A stretch of DNA of 64,000 nt from Alkalicoccus daliensis (GCF_900103955.1 NZ_FNIL01000001.1:744001-808000), one strand, 5' to 3'; counted from the first letter of the stretch, positions 46,915 through 56,599 are shown. Translations and numbers: made by a program. The notes: a model not told the origin generated them from the letters alone.

Positions 46915-47619
46915 TTATTCACCGGATTTTTTTTCGTTTTCAAATCTTTTCAGATTTTCATATGCTGTAATCGCTGTCTGTACATGTATGCGCTGTGGAA
47001 TGGAGGTCGTTACTTTTCTCTGCAGCCAATAAGAAATTTTTCTTGCTTTTTTTATAAGATACTTATCTGATTTAAACCACTTTCCCAATGCTGCAAATGA
47101 TAATACAGCAGCAATGTAAGTACTTGCGGCTAAAGCCTCGCCCGCCGGCAAAAAAACATTTCCTAATAGGAATAACAAAAATAAACTTATAAAGAAAAGG
47201 ACGATAACATTGGTAGAACAGTTGCGATTTATAACGGAACTCTTACTAATCAGAGAAAGGTTGTCCCCCCGAATCTCCCCCCTGCAGGAAAACACCTGGT
47301 GCTCAGCAGCATGAAATTTTTTCATTTCTTTCGGGAACCAAAAATGAAAGCTGAACAAGAAAATCAGATAATAATGAAAAGAAATAGGAGGAACAGCATC
47401 AAAAAAATATGTTGAAATTAAAATCGCTGCGCTTCCAAGAATAATTATAATAAACCTGGCTGGAAGCATGAAAAACGCTCGTATGCACTCAAAGAGCACT
47501 CCTTTTTTTGAATAAGCGTTTACCTGATGGTGTATTTGGCCATGAACATTCCAAGCGTGAGAAATGCACGCCGGACTGAAAAACATAATACCTTTTGCAT
47601 GTGAGATTCCCCGTATCAT
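46915..47619 (-). CDS. DUF1385 (YqhQ-like) membrane protein
   Basis: 234 residues with four or five hydrophobic segments. The signature KFHAAEHQVFSCRGE, later SVINRNCSTN, matches the DUF1385/YqhQ pattern of a His/Glu-rich metal-site-like segment followed by a conserved Cys. YqhQ in B. subtilis is encoded between yqhP and yqhR, a place where it is absent here, so this may be a displaced or divergent paralogue. It is the third gene of a glcK unit, 13 bp after the 178-residue gene. Function unknown. Confidence 0.7.
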   Translation of the reverse strand: MIRGISHAKGIMFFSPACISHAWNVHGQIHHQVNAYSKKGVLFECIRAFFMLPARFIIIILGSAAILISTYFFDAVPPISFHYYLIFLFSFHFWFPKEMKKFHAAEHQVFSCRGEIRGDNLSLISKSSVINRNCSTNVIVLFFISLFLLFLLGNVFLPAGEALAASTYIAAVLSFAALGKWFKSDKYLIKKARKISYWLQRKVTTSIPQRIHVQTAITAYENLKRFENEKKSGE

Positions 47620-47632
47620 TCATGCCCTCCAA

Positions 47633-48169
47633 TTAAACCGGCTCTTCTACCACCCAAAATTGATCAGGAATTCTCTCTTCGAGCAGTTCCTGTATTGATT
47701 CCGAGGAGGAAACATTAATTTCTGCAGCAGCCCAGGTATGATAATATCTTACAGCATCTATATCTGCAGAAGCATCCAACAGCAATTCACCTAATGCTCC
47801 AATAATTTGCTCACCATCTGCATAAGTAGGAAATTCTACCGCTATTCCATCCGGGGTTTCTTCCCACTCAGAAGTTTCATATAATATTTCTCCTGCCTGC
47901 TGAAGCCGCAGTTCCACTTCCTCCACTGCATCAGCATCAATTACCAGTTCAATATAGTCAGTTCCTGCAATCCCATCCTCAGGAAAACTTCCCCACTGCC
48001 ATTCTATATATTGATTTTCTTCTCTTTCATAAGCGATAAAAATATTTTCTTCCAGATCTGTATTTGTGAAACCTCCCGTCTGGGTTAACGAGTAATATCC
48101 AATTGCAAATAACCCAAGCATTACTAAAAGGGGGAGAAATATAAGGATTTTATTACCTTGCACCTGCAT
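47633..48169 (-). CDS. Hypothetical anchored acidic protein downstream of glcK
   Basis: 178 residues from an ATG that overlaps the glcK end; a TTG one codon upstream is possible. A short N terminus and one membrane segment (about 8-28) are followed by a strongly acidic domain (YEREENQYIEWQWGS, then many Glu/Asp). Probably anchored in the membrane and exposed outside, with the acidity typical of extracytoplasmic proteins of salt-loving bacteria. Not recognised by family. Confidence 0.75.
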   Translation of the reverse strand: MQVQGNKILIFLPLLVMLGLFAIGYYSLTQTGGFTNTDLEENIFIAYEREENQYIEWQWGSFPEDGIAGTDYIELVIDADAVEEVELRLQQAGEILYETSEWEETPDGIAVEFPTYADGEQIIGALGELLLDASADIDAVRYYHTWAAAEINVSSSESIQELLEERIPDQFWVVEEPV

Positions 48170-49136
48170 CAAGCCCCTTTTGAGAAATTAATTCTTTTGC
48201 AATCCAGGCCGCTCCAATAACTCCGGCATCGTTGCCTAACGTAGCAATATTAATTTTAGTTTCCTGCGCAATTTTAGGAATTGCATACATTTTGAAAAAG
48301 TAAGAAAGCTTTTCGAGCAGGAAGTCTCCAGCTTTGGACACTCCTCCGCCTATCACAATGATTTCCGGATTCAGTGAATTACTTAAATTAGCTAAAGCAA
48401 ATCCTAAATGCTCCATTGACTCATCTAAAACTTTTCCAGCCAGTACATCTCCTTGTTTTGCTCCGTCCAGGACATCTTTTGCCGTGACGCTGCCGTCCTT
48501 AAGGAATACCTTCTGTAAATAACCGGCTTTCTCCCGTTGAACAGCTTCCAACCCTAAACGGGCAATTCCTGTAGCTGAAGAAACAGTTTCCAAGCAGCCG
48601 CTTTTCCCGCAATTACAGCGCGCTCCGCCTGATTTCACAGAGGATATGTGACCAATTTCTCCTGCCATGCCGCTTTCTCCATGAATAATCTCGCCGCCGG
48701 CAATAATTCCGCCCCCTACTCCGGTACCGAGTGTTACAGCTATAATGTTCCGGGCATTTTCTCCGGCACCTTTCCACTTTTCGCCGCCGGCAGCCAGATT
48801 TGCATCATTATCCACTATCACAGGAAGACCTAAGAGTGCTTCCATTTCATTTTGCAGAGAGTAATTTTTCCACCCTAAATTTACAGCTTCATAAATAAAT
48901 CCATTATCTACATCAATAAAGCCAGGTGCACCTACCCCGGCCGCAAGCAATTCCTCATTCAGCTCTTTACGCTCCTTAATAATAGAAGCAGCTATTTCTT
49001 CTACTATGTAAGCGCCGTTATCTTTTTGGTTCGTTGTAATTTCCCATTTTTTTAGAATCTCTCCTGACAGAGCTATAAAAGCAATTTTTACAGTAGTGCC
49101 GCCAACATCTATTCCTACGACAGCTTTTTTGTCCAT
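48153..49136 (-). CDS. glcK: ROK-family glucokinase
   Basis: Phosphorylates free glucose with ATP. It has 327 residues. The ATP-binding segment GIDVGGTTVKIA is at residues 9-20, the ROK zinc motif is in HISSVKSGGARCNCGKSGCLET, and the glucose-binding EIGH motif precedes it. ATG follows GAGGTGAAGGGAA. It lies 50 bp downstream of yqgQ, the same yqgQ-glcK order as in B. subtilis. Confidence 0.95.
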   Translation of the reverse strand: MDKKAVVGIDVGGTTVKIAFIALSGEILKKWEITTNQKDNGAYIVEEIAASIIKERKELNEELLAAGVGAPGFIDVDNGFIYEAVNLGWKNYSLQNEMEALLGLPVIVDNDANLAAGGEKWKGAGENARNIIAVTLGTGVGGGIIAGGEIIHGESGMAGEIGHISSVKSGGARCNCGKSGCLETVSSATGIARLGLEAVQREKAGYLQKVFLKDGSVTAKDVLDGAKQGDVLAGKVLDESMEHLGFALANLSNSLNPEIIVIGGGVSKAGDFLLEKLSYFFKMYAIPKIAQETKINIATLGNDAGVIGAAWIAKELISQKGLDAGAR

Positions 49137-49186
49137 TTCCCTTCACCTCATTTTAAAAATCATTTATCCATTGTAACATGCAGCAT

Positions 49187-49384
49187 TCATGATTGCTTTT
49201 TCAATTTAGAACGCTCTGCTGCAACAGCTGTTAAAGCCTGATGCAAAAAAAATTTATCTACAATACCAAGCTGATACTGCTCTTTTATTTCTTCTGTTAT
49301 CAGGTCTAAATCAGCTTCTTTATCCCCTGTATAAACAAACACATGATACACTCTTAAATGTTGAAGAAGTTCTAAGTAAGTCAA
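49187..49384 (-). CDS. yqgQ: DUF910 protein YqgQ
   Basis: 65 residues, all-helical, with the family sequence LELLQHLRVYHVFVYTGDKEADLDLI. YqgQ is conserved beside glcK in Bacillales and may bind nucleic acid, but its role is unknown. ATG follows GGAGGAAAATCGTTG. It is the first gene of the yqgQ-glcK unit. Confidence 0.9.
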   Translation of the reverse strand: MTYLELLQHLRVYHVFVYTGDKEADLDLITEEIKEQYQLGIVDKFFLHQALTAVAAERSKLKKQS

Positions 49385-49755
49385 CGATTTTCCTCCCGCA
49401 TTTTATCCAGGGTCCTAATAAAAATTGGTTACCTTGAAAATAAAAGTTTTGTTTTAAAAAAGTAATACCGCTGCTGCACTTTCGGAGAGGCTTGTCCACG
49501 GCAGACCTGTGGCAGCGAAGTTTTCTCATGGCAACCATGAACTTTAACAGAGCTAACAAATTAAAATAATTGCTCGGCTAGAATTTATCACAATAACCAA
49601 ATCTCTACTATTATAACAGGTAGACTATATACTTTGCGTCAATTATATAATTATATTTGAGAAGTGTCGGTTGTGATTGAGAAGAAGTGATAAACATGAT
49701 AAAATAAAATTGTTCACAAATTCACAATCACGCTTACAGAAATGAGGGACCACTG
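49385..49755. other. Divergent gap between yqgQ and the yueI-like gene, with second-family repeat
   Basis: 371 bp, no gene. The yqgQ side holds copy 2 of the second dispersed repeat at 49431-49495 (listed separately) and a GC-richer tail to about 49545. The other half is AT-rich and should hold the promoter for the yueI-like gene. Confidence 0.5.
49431..49495 (+). repeat. Second dispersed repeat family, copy 2
   Basis: Carries CTTGAAAATAAAAGT, then TTTAAAAAAGTAATAC, then GCTGCTGCACTTTCGGA. These match 54689-54745 in the same orientation and 11193-11248 in the opposite one. Confidence 0.65.
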
Positions 49756-50154
49756 ATGCATCAGGATAAACTTGAACAGATTATACAGGAAGGTATTTAC
49801 GGAAAACCCGAGATCAGGCCGGAAGAAAAACATTTGTTTTTAGGAACGTACGCGGAACGAGTCAGGTTAGCATTGACAAACGGCCAGGTTTACAAGAAAG
49901 GAATGTACGAGGAAGCACTCCAGCTGATGAGCAGACATAATGATATGCGTATGCTTATTAATGGCAACCTCCCTTATACTTCTTATAACAATTATGTCAA
50001 AGCAGCAAATGAAAAAAATGTTCCCTTTACTGTGCATAATGATTTTCAGGCAACACCGCTCGGCATAGTTTTCACGACAGATTATGCTATCCATCAGGAA
50101 GATAATATTTTTATTAAGGACAGCATATTTGAAGAGGAAATGGGGAAAAATTAA
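49756..50154 (+). CDS. DUF1694 (YueI-like) protein
   Basis: 132 residues, soluble. The family pattern KPEIRPEEKHLFLGTYAERVRLALTNGQV and GNLPYTSYNNYVKAA are seen. YueI-type proteins are of unknown function. In B. subtilis yueI lies elsewhere. ATG follows a weak GAGGGACCACTG site. It converges with gluP and shares a terminator whose hairpin begins at its stop codon. Confidence 0.82.
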   Translation: MHQDKLEQIIQEGIYGKPEIRPEEKHLFLGTYAERVRLALTNGQVYKKGMYEEALQLMSRHNDMRMLINGNLPYTSYNNYVKAANEKNVPFTVHNDFQATPLGIVFTTDYAIHQEDNIFIKDSIFEEEMGKN

Positions 50155-50187
50155 TGCGCCGGCAATTAGGAATTGTCAGGCGCATTT
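50153..50187. terminator. Bidirectional terminator between the yueI-like gene and gluP
   Basis: AATGCGCC / GGCGCATTTT stem with the inner AATT palindromic region, lying across the ends of both genes. T-runs exist on the plus side (CATTTTC) and on the minus side (TTAATTTTT). Confidence 0.75.
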
Positions 50188-51770
50188 TCTATTATTTCAT
50201 TTCTTAAATCTTCATAATCACTTTCTCCCGTTATTTCCAGAGCACTGTTTATTGCTTCCAGTGCTTCTTCGTAATTCCCTCTCTCATACTGAAGTATTGC
50301 CAGATTATAATAGGCTTCGTGAAAATCCGTGCGGAGCTCAATTGCAGTGGAGAGATTTTCTTCAGCTTCCTCATATCTCTCTCTTTGCAGCTGAGCATAG
50401 GAAAGCAAAAAGTACGAGTTGGCCTGAATTTCTTCATCAGATACAGGGCCGCTTTCATCACCCTCTATATCTACCGCTCTTACCAGATAACTTTCCGCGT
50501 CTTCATAATCGTTCTCTTCGATTGATTCTCTTCCCAGCTCATAATAAATTGTCTGCAGCTGAGAACTTTCTACATTTTGTGTAAAGCCTGCTAGTAAAAG
50601 AATCAGCGCGGCTAAAACAGCTCCAATACCAGCAAGCGGCTGCGATTTCAAATATTTTCTCTCAGGTAAGCCTATAATAGCTGAGGCAGCGAACCCTCCT
50701 ATCAGCCCGCCGATGTGCGCCCCATTATCAACCATGGGTACCAGAAATCCAAAAGCGAGGTTAATTCCAAGAATAATCACTACACTGCTTCCAAAGGTTC
50801 TGAAAAACAATTTTTTATTTCTTGCACCAAAATACAGCAGGGCCCCAAATAATCCGAAAATAGCACCACTGGCACCTGCAGAAATATTGTCATTAAACAC
50901 AAAACTGGAAATTGAGCCAAAAAATCCTGCGGTGAAATAAATAAAAACAAATCTGGCTGAACCAAATATTCTTTCTACAGCACTGCCCAGATAAAAAAGC
51001 GCGAGAGAATTCATAAATAAATGAAGAAAACCTATATGAAGAAACATAGCACTGAAGAAACGCCACCATTCTCCTTCTATGATTAAAGGATCAAATTTTG
51101 CTCCCAGCGATACTAATGTTCTCGTACTGGTGGAAGATCCTACTTGTTCCATAAAAAAATAGATCGAAAAAATTACAATAAGCAGCGCCAAGGTAAAAGT
51201 TGGCTTTCCATACATAAAAATGTTTCGCTCTTCTTCTCTTCTTTTATGATAACTTCTTTCCACCATGTGTTTTAAAGTCCTGCACAGTTGTTCACTCTGT
51301 TCTTCATCCTCCAGCTGATACTCAGGCACATAGGATGGCATATCATGCAGCTTCCACTCAGTGGCCAACGGAAAAAAATTTTCATAGAGGTTTTCCATTG
51401 GAATAATAATGGACCTCATTTGCCTTTTTCCTCCTGCAGTAAATGGTAAAGGCTGGGAAACTTCGTCTTCATAGCTGTCCACAGGGGTAAAAGGAGCAAA
51501 AATTACATTCGTCACATTTGCATCACGCATTTTCATTTTTTTTCTGATCGATTTCGCCGATTCATGCGCCCGGTTTATATCATTGCGCAATTGGCTGCTC
51601 CAGTCATAGCTTCTTAAATGGAGACGAATCAGATTACTGTTTTTAAATCTGTCGTCTTCGAGCCAGACTATTTTACCTTCTTCATTTATGTGTATCACTT
51701 TCATATCTTCTTTTTTTATTAAATGATGAAGTGTTTCCCAAAATCGTATTTCTGCCTTTAAATGATCCAA
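50166..51770 (-). CDS. gluP: Rhomboid protease GluP
   Basis: Intramembrane serine protease. The chosen TTG start follows GGGAGGAGGAGCAGT and gives about 534 residues. An N-terminal soluble domain (about 1-170) precedes seven membrane segments. The nucleophile Ser is in SAGASGAIFGLFG and the His in VDNGAHIGGLIGGF; the first loop has EGEWWRFFSAMFLHIG. The C terminus has a tetratricopeptide-type region (about 400-534) with Glu-rich helices. B. subtilis GluP takes part in membrane protein turnover, including that of a magnesium transporter. Confidence 0.93.
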   Translation of the reverse strand: MDHLKAEIRFWETLHHLIKKEDMKVIHINEEGKIVWLEDDRFKNSNLIRLHLRSYDWSSQLRNDINRAHESAKSIRKKMKMRDANVTNVIFAPFTPVDSYEDEVSQPLPFTAGGKRQMRSIIIPMENLYENFFPLATEWKLHDMPSYVPEYQLEDEEQSEQLCRTLKHMVERSYHKRREEERNIFMYGKPTFTLALLIVIFSIYFFMEQVGSSTSTRTLVSLGAKFDPLIIEGEWWRFFSAMFLHIGFLHLFMNSLALFYLGSAVERIFGSARFVFIYFTAGFFGSISSFVFNDNISAGASGAIFGLFGALLYFGARNKKLFFRTFGSSVVIILGINLAFGFLVPMVDNGAHIGGLIGGFAASAIIGLPERKYLKSQPLAGIGAVLAALILLLAGFTQNVESSQLQTIYYELGRESIEENDYEDAESYLVRAVDIEGDESGPVSDEEIQANSYFLLSYAQLQRERYEEAEENLSTAIELRTDFHEAYYNLAILQYERGNYEEALEAINSALEITGESDYEDLRNEIIENAPDNS

Positions 51771-52050
51771 ACTGCTCCTCCTCCCTGAAAATACTGATTT
51801 CATTAATACTTTGTCGGCTTAAAAAGGATTTCAGTGTGCTTCCAGATAAAATTTCTCTGTTCCGATCTCCCAGCAGTCTGATTCTTCCCCTTACAATCAC
51901 TTCTTTGGCCGGGATTCTACGTACAGAATATTTTACTCAATTGTTTAAAAACAAACTAAAGCCGATCCTGCAACAGCTCAGCTTACTGCATCCACTGCTG
52001 ACAAGATAAGCAGCTCAGCCGAAAAATAATGTTTTAATGAGCTTATCTAC
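51771..52050. other. Spacer upstream of gluP
   Basis: 280 bp, the main part of a 356-bp gap between ldh and gluP. No gene or clear hairpin seen apart from the ldh terminator. Around 51960-52015 it is GC-richer. The open frames that overlap the gluP start are shadows. Confidence 0.4.
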
Positions 52051-52106
52051 AAAAAAGATGCTTCTACACTATTCCTTAATATAGGAACAGGTAAACGAAG
52101 CACCTT
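52051..52106 (-). terminator. Terminator of ldh
   Basis: On the minus strand AAGGTGCTTC ... GAAGCATCTTTTTT with an inner TTCCT/AGGAA pairing, about 21 bp after the ldh stop. Confidence 0.75.
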
Positions 52107-52126
52107 CAATTACTAGCCTTTATATA

Positions 52127-53089
<963 letters not shown>

Positions 53090-53113
53090 TCAAGCTCCTT
53101 TAAAATAATATAA

Positions 53114-53131
53114 TTGTGATTACATTCACAT
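53114..53131. promoter_or_regulatory. Rex-type operator upstream of ldh
   Basis: TTGTGATTACATTCACAT matches the Rex consensus TTGTGAWWNNWWTCACAA in 17 of 18 positions. It lies just after a -10-like TACAAT on the ldh strand. Rex represses fermentation genes until NADH accumulates. Confidence 0.8.
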
Positions 53132-53188
53132 TCATTGTAACGCATCCAAATCCTTATGTCACAAACCAATAAGAGTAAATTATGACTT

Positions 53189-53965
53189 TCACGTGAATAA
53201 CATCGTAATAATTCCTCCGAGGACCGCCGCTAAAAATACAGTTACCAAATTCACTATATCATTTGAAATAAAAGTTTTCCCTTTAATAAGTACTGGCTTT
53301 TCGCCACAGTGTTGCGTTTTTTCAGTAACAGCACAGCACACATTGCATTGGTAAAGCGACTGCCAGCGGTCCCCCATCCAGGCATCTCCAATTTGTCCGG
53401 AAAAACCGACTACTACAAAAGTCGTAAGAAGCCAAAGACTGAGCCCTGTGTCATGTGTTATGTAGGCAGCCAGTACCGTGATGCCGCTCCCTGCAAATGC
53501 AGCAGCATGTCCAGCAGTAGTTACTCCACCTGAAATTCCTTTGGCTGCAGACTGAGAAGTAAAAATTCTTTTAGGTTGTTTTTTTGACCGTTTACCAATA
53601 GTAGAAGCCCAGGTATCCGCAGCTGCTGCGGCAAAACCTGTAATGAAACCACCCAAAAAAGCGGGGTGTGGATAGAGGAGAAATAACATCGCAGCCAATC
53701 CTGAAGGACCACCATTTGCAAGTACCTGCAATGCATCTCTTTTTGAACCTTTTTCCTCTACCTTATCATTTACTTTCAAAAATTTTTCTAACAATACAGC
53801 CGGTATAAAAAAAGCGCCAAGTACAAGTAAGCCGGTCCAATGAAATGCTGCAGCAGATAAAGTACCTACAATAAGGGCTGCTCCCGCTCCAGAAGAAGTT
53901 AATGAATTCGCTTTCCAGGCTGTAAAGGCAGCTGCCCCTACTATTCCATATAATATTAAATCCAT
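53189..53965 (-). CDS. DUF92 membrane protein
   Basis: 258 residues from the ATG that follows GGAGGATGTTTAAC. Six or more membrane segments and the family segments NGGPSGLAAMLF, FAAAAADTWASTIGKRSK and GISGGVTTAGHAAAFAGSG are seen. DUF92 members include phytyl-phosphate/polyprenol kinase-like enzymes in plants and cyanobacteria, but the bacterial function is unclear. It lies 15 bp after the 5-FTHF cyclo-ligase gene and is likely co-transcribed with it. Confidence 0.85.
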   Translation of the reverse strand: MDLILYGIVGAAAFTAWKANSLTSSGAGAALIVGTLSAAAFHWTGLLVLGAFFIPAVLLEKFLKVNDKVEEKGSKRDALQVLANGGPSGLAAMLFLLYPHPAFLGGFITGFAAAAADTWASTIGKRSKKQPKRIFTSQSAAKGISGGVTTAGHAAAFAGSGITVLAAYITHDTGLSLWLLTTFVVVGFSGQIGDAWMGDRWQSLYQCNVCCAVTEKTQHCGEKPVLIKGKTFISNDIVNLVTVFLAAVLGGIITMLFT

Positions 53966-53980
53966 GTTAAACATCCTCCG

Positions 53981-54520
53981 TTACGGGGTCAGAATTTCAT
54001 TTACAGGCTGATCGAATGTTTCGACTGGTATATGTTCCACTAATTGAAAATCAAAACATAAACTAATGGAATATCCAGATGTTCTTGAAAGAAGCTTATC
54101 GTAATATCCCCCGCCGTATCCAATGCGATAGCCTTCCTTATTGAAAGCCAGACCGGGAGTTATAATTAATTCAAGCATATCAGCTGCACAAAAGCCTGTT
54201 TTTGAAGGATCGGGCTCTATCAGGCCGAATGATGCTTTCCTGCATTCAGAAAAGTCGGTAAAGCTGTAAAAATCTAATTGACGTGTATTTTTATTAACAA
54301 CAGGAGCTGCTACTGTTTTACCTTCTTTCCAGGCTTTCTGTATGATGGGATATGTATCAAGTTCATCTCCGACAGAAATAGTTACTGCAATTACGTCAGC
54401 ATGTTTCCATGCCTCGTGCTCAAAGAGCTGCTTATATAATAACTGTTCCTGGTCTTTTTTATCATAGATCTCTGTATTTTTTCGGTATGAAAGCATTTTC
54501 TGCCTGATTTGTGTTTTCAT
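53981..54520 (-). CDS. yqgN: 5-formyltetrahydrofolate cyclo-ligase
   Basis: Converts 5-formyl- to 5,10-methenyl-tetrahydrofolate with ATP, rescuing folate from a dead-end form made by glycine hydroxymethyltransferase. It has 179 residues from the ATG after GGAGGTTTTGGGGAAA. The substrate/ATP segment YRIGYGGGYYDKLLSR is the family hallmark; VGDELDTYPII and TPGLAFNKEG are also seen. It fits the gcv/folD one-carbon theme of the window. Confidence 0.94.
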   Translation of the reverse strand: MKTQIRQKMLSYRKNTEIYDKKDQEQLLYKQLFEHEAWKHADVIAVTISVGDELDTYPIIQKAWKEGKTVAAPVVNKNTRQLDFYSFTDFSECRKASFGLIEPDPSKTGFCAADMLELIITPGLAFNKEGYRIGYGGGYYDKLLSRTSGYSISLCFDFQLVEHIPVETFDQPVNEILTP

Positions 54521-54915
54521 TTTCCCCAAAACCTCCTAACACTTACTCACAGATAAATTTACTTGCACCAATCCGCAGAAAGATAAACTGCAGTTTAAAC
54601 GTTCCCTCATTTTACCGTAAAGAATTTCATAAGTCATTTTTTAAAAATATAACTAACGGAGAAAACAACTTCTATTATAAAAGCTGTCTTGAAAATAAAA
54701 AGTTCGTTTTAAAAAAGTAATAACGCTGCTTTACTTTCGGAAATGATAATCCAAAGACTTGTTCTGTGCTAATCCCTGGAAAAACGAATTCGTTTTCACT
54801 CAGTCATTCATAATACAACAATGCATTTATAATGTACCTGCGAGTAATTATTAAAAATAACTGCGTATGCTTATAGTAACCTCTATATAAAATTATTATT
54901 ATTCTCCTAAAATAT
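54521..54915. other. AT-rich spacer upstream of yqgN with second-family repeat
   Basis: About 395 bp with no gene. Copy 3 of the second dispersed repeat lies at 54689-54745. The rest is AT-rich; short frames have no ribosome sites. Confidence 0.5.
54689..54745 (+). repeat. Second dispersed repeat family, copy 3
   Basis: Carries CTTGAAAATAAAAAGTTCG, then TTTAAAAAAGTAATAACG, then CTGCTTTACTTTCGGA. It aligns over about 55 bp with 49431-49495 and, reversed, with 11193-11248. The preceding TATAAAAGCTGTCTT is shared with 7826-7843. Confidence 0.65.
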
Positions 54916-54940
54916 AAAAAGCATCCGTATAGGATGCTTT
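54916..54940 (-). terminator. Terminator after the 46-residue gene
   Basis: AAAGCATCC, loop GTAT, GGATGCTTT, overlapping the stop codon by 2 bases, with TTTTATATTTT following on the minus strand. Confidence 0.85.
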
Positions 54941-55079
54941 AACTTAATGTAGGTTTTCGTACATTATAGTTGTAAGGGCCAACTCCCTCTTTCTCTTCAG
55001 CAGAAACTTTCTTTTCAGATTCTACTTTCTGCACACTGTCAGGACTTTTTGGCATCTTTTTTACTTCTTTTAAATCCAT
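54939..55079 (-). CDS. Small acidic/basic hypothetical protein, 46 residues
   Basis: Not recognised. From the ATG after GAGGGGGATTCACTG it is 46 residues: MDLKEVKKMPKSPDSVQKV, a charged middle, and a C-terminal GVGPYNYNVRKPTLS. No membrane segment or signal. It has a strong ribosome site and a terminator, which supports a real gene despite the length. A longer in-frame form back to 55133 lacks a ribosome site. Confidence 0.6.
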   Translation of the reverse strand: MDLKEVKKMPKSPDSVQKVESEKKVSAEEKEGVGPYNYNVRKPTLS

Positions 55080-55133
55080 CAGTGAATCCCCCTCTATGAT
55101 TGAAATATTAACCTCTTTTGTAGATGGAACCAA

Positions 55134-55821
55134 CAGCCGTTTTCACATGCTGTTAGTTCTATTATACTTATAAGTTTATTATCGGCAAGAAAACTGACTT
55201 ATATTAGAAAGTTTCAAAAAATAATTAATCTATTTTTGGGAGTGATGATTTTTAAACGGATTTATTTAAATAATTAAGAAATTAAGTTTTGTAATATAAT
55301 TTACAATCACTTCTGTTGATTAGCGGATATTATCTAAATGATATTTCGTGTTTCCTATCCAAAAAGGATAGACGGTGCTTCATTTCAAGAATGTGCTACG
55401 GCGCTTTGTTTCCACCGGAGGATTTCCACAAGAGACTTTCTCCGCTGGTCTGTCTTCGGCAGCCGGATGTTCGAATCGTCCAATTTTCCTCCAAGAGTCG
55501 CCGGCTGTGCGCCGCTTTTTTTTCACGTTTAGGAAAAGCGATACTGTAGTTTTACGAAATGACGAGATACCCCCTACATCTTCTACGTAAATAAAAGATT
55601 CTTTGCAGGGGCAGGGTGTTATTTCGATACTGCGGAAAAAGAAAGTTAGAAGATCACTGGACACCCTGCCGTTTGGTCGGACCTTCGCATGATTGTAGCC
55701 ATCCAAGGATTTGAAATTTCAGGAAGGCGGTCTCCTTTCTTGAGATTGGCTGCGTGTAGCCTTTTTTAAGTAAGCCCTAAGTTTTCTTATGTCTGCATCA
55801 TCCTTAAACAGAACCAAAAAA
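55134..55821. other. Non-coding gap with inverted repeats, upstream of the 46-residue gene
   Basis: No credible gene in about 690 bp. The first 180 bp are AT-rich. From 55340 to 55760 it is GC-richer with repeat-like content: a hairpin GGCAGGGTGT (55610-55619) / ACACCCTGCC (55661-55670) and blocks such as CCTCCAAGAGTCG and GATTGGCTGCG that recall the other intergenic repeats at 10.8-10.9 and 23.5 kb. Probably a decayed member of the same class. Confidence 0.5.
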
Positions 55822-55862
55822 TAAAAGCCCGTCTCCCTTTATTAAAGGAAAACAGGCTTTTA
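55822..55862 (-). terminator. Terminator of rpmG
   Basis: On the minus strand AAAAGCCTGTTTTCC / GGGAGACGGGCTTTT imperfect stem with loop TTTAATAAA, about 9 bp after the rpmG stop. Confidence 0.8.
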
Positions 55863-55870
55863 TCTCTTGC

Positions 55871-56020
55871 TTACTTCGTTTCGCGGTGTGTCGTGTGACG
55901 ACCCAGACGCGGGCTGTACTTTTTCAGTTCAATACGATCTGGATTCGTACGTTTATTCTTTGTTGTGATATAGTTACGATCACCAGTTTCAGTGCAAGCT
56001 AAAGTTACTTGTACACGCAT
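55871..56020 (-). CDS. rpmG: Ribosomal protein L33, zinc-free (C-minus) type
   Basis: 49 residues: [20 protein letters not shown], then [20 protein letters not shown] and RHTTHRETK. This is L33 of the large ribosomal subunit. The first of the two zinc-binding cysteine pairs is reduced to one Cys (Cys9, with Thr at 12) and the second reads KYSPR, so it should not bind zinc. The gene was missed by length limits but is clear. ATG follows GGAGGGGTATTATC. Another L33 gene with full cysteines may exist elsewhere. Confidence 0.93.
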   Translation of the reverse strand: MRVQVTLACTETGDRNYITTKNKRTNPDRIELKKYSPRLGRHTTHRETK

Positions 56021-56255
56021 GATAATACCCCTCCAAACTCTGTTTTACTCATACCTTAAAATAATAGCAGAGAAACATAATTTATTCAAGTATGTCTGTA
56101 AAGGAATTTTCCTTTAGTTCAATTTAATACATCATTTATGAAGTTTCAAGTGCCTCAAAATAAAATAAATAATCTGCGTTTAAGTCCTATCGCTTTTATT
56201 TCCCGGGTTTGATAAAATAAATGAATATTCATGAAAGCAAGGTGAAGTAAACAAA

Positions 56256-56573
56256 ATGGCTGAATGGTTAATTGGAGGTTTGTTTTTAATCTCTATTTTA
56301 TTATTTATAGTTTCTTATTTGAAAAAAGATTCTTACCAGAAGCTTGAAAAACAGATGGAAGAGAATTCTATTCAAATGATGCAGGAAATGTACTTTTTAA
56401 AGAAAAAAATTCAGCAGCTGGAAGATGAATTCAGGGAAACCACTAACCCTTCCCCACCTGAACTGAGTCGTAATGACATTCTGGAACTTCAGGAAGAAGG
56501 TTATGATGTAGCGGAAATTGCAAGAATAACCGGGTACACTGTTGTGCAAGTGGAAGAACTGCTGTATGGATAA
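56256..56573 (+). CDS. Membrane-anchored helix-turn-helix-like small protein
   Basis: 105 residues: an N-terminal membrane segment (about 4-22), a coiled coil (about 27-60) and a C-terminal segment LSRNDILELQEEGYDVAEIARITGYTVVQVEELLYG that looks like a small helix-turn-helix. The pattern resembles the DUF6115 type of Bacillaceae. ATG follows AAGGTGAAGTAAACAAA. It precedes a second small membrane protein by 26 bp and is probably co-transcribed with it. Function unknown. Confidence 0.78.
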   Translation: MAEWLIGGLFLISILLFIVSYLKKDSYQKLEKQMEENSIQMMQEMYFLKKKIQQLEDEFRETTNPSPPELSRNDILELQEEGYDVAEIARITGYTVVQVEELLYG

Positions 56574-56599
56574 TATGAAAGGAATAGAGGAGAGCCTGA

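Noticed and set aside
55380-55706. 108-residue minus-strand and three plus-strand frames in the rpmG upstream gap
   Set aside because: Repeat-derived sequence, no ribosome sites and frames open on both strands alike.
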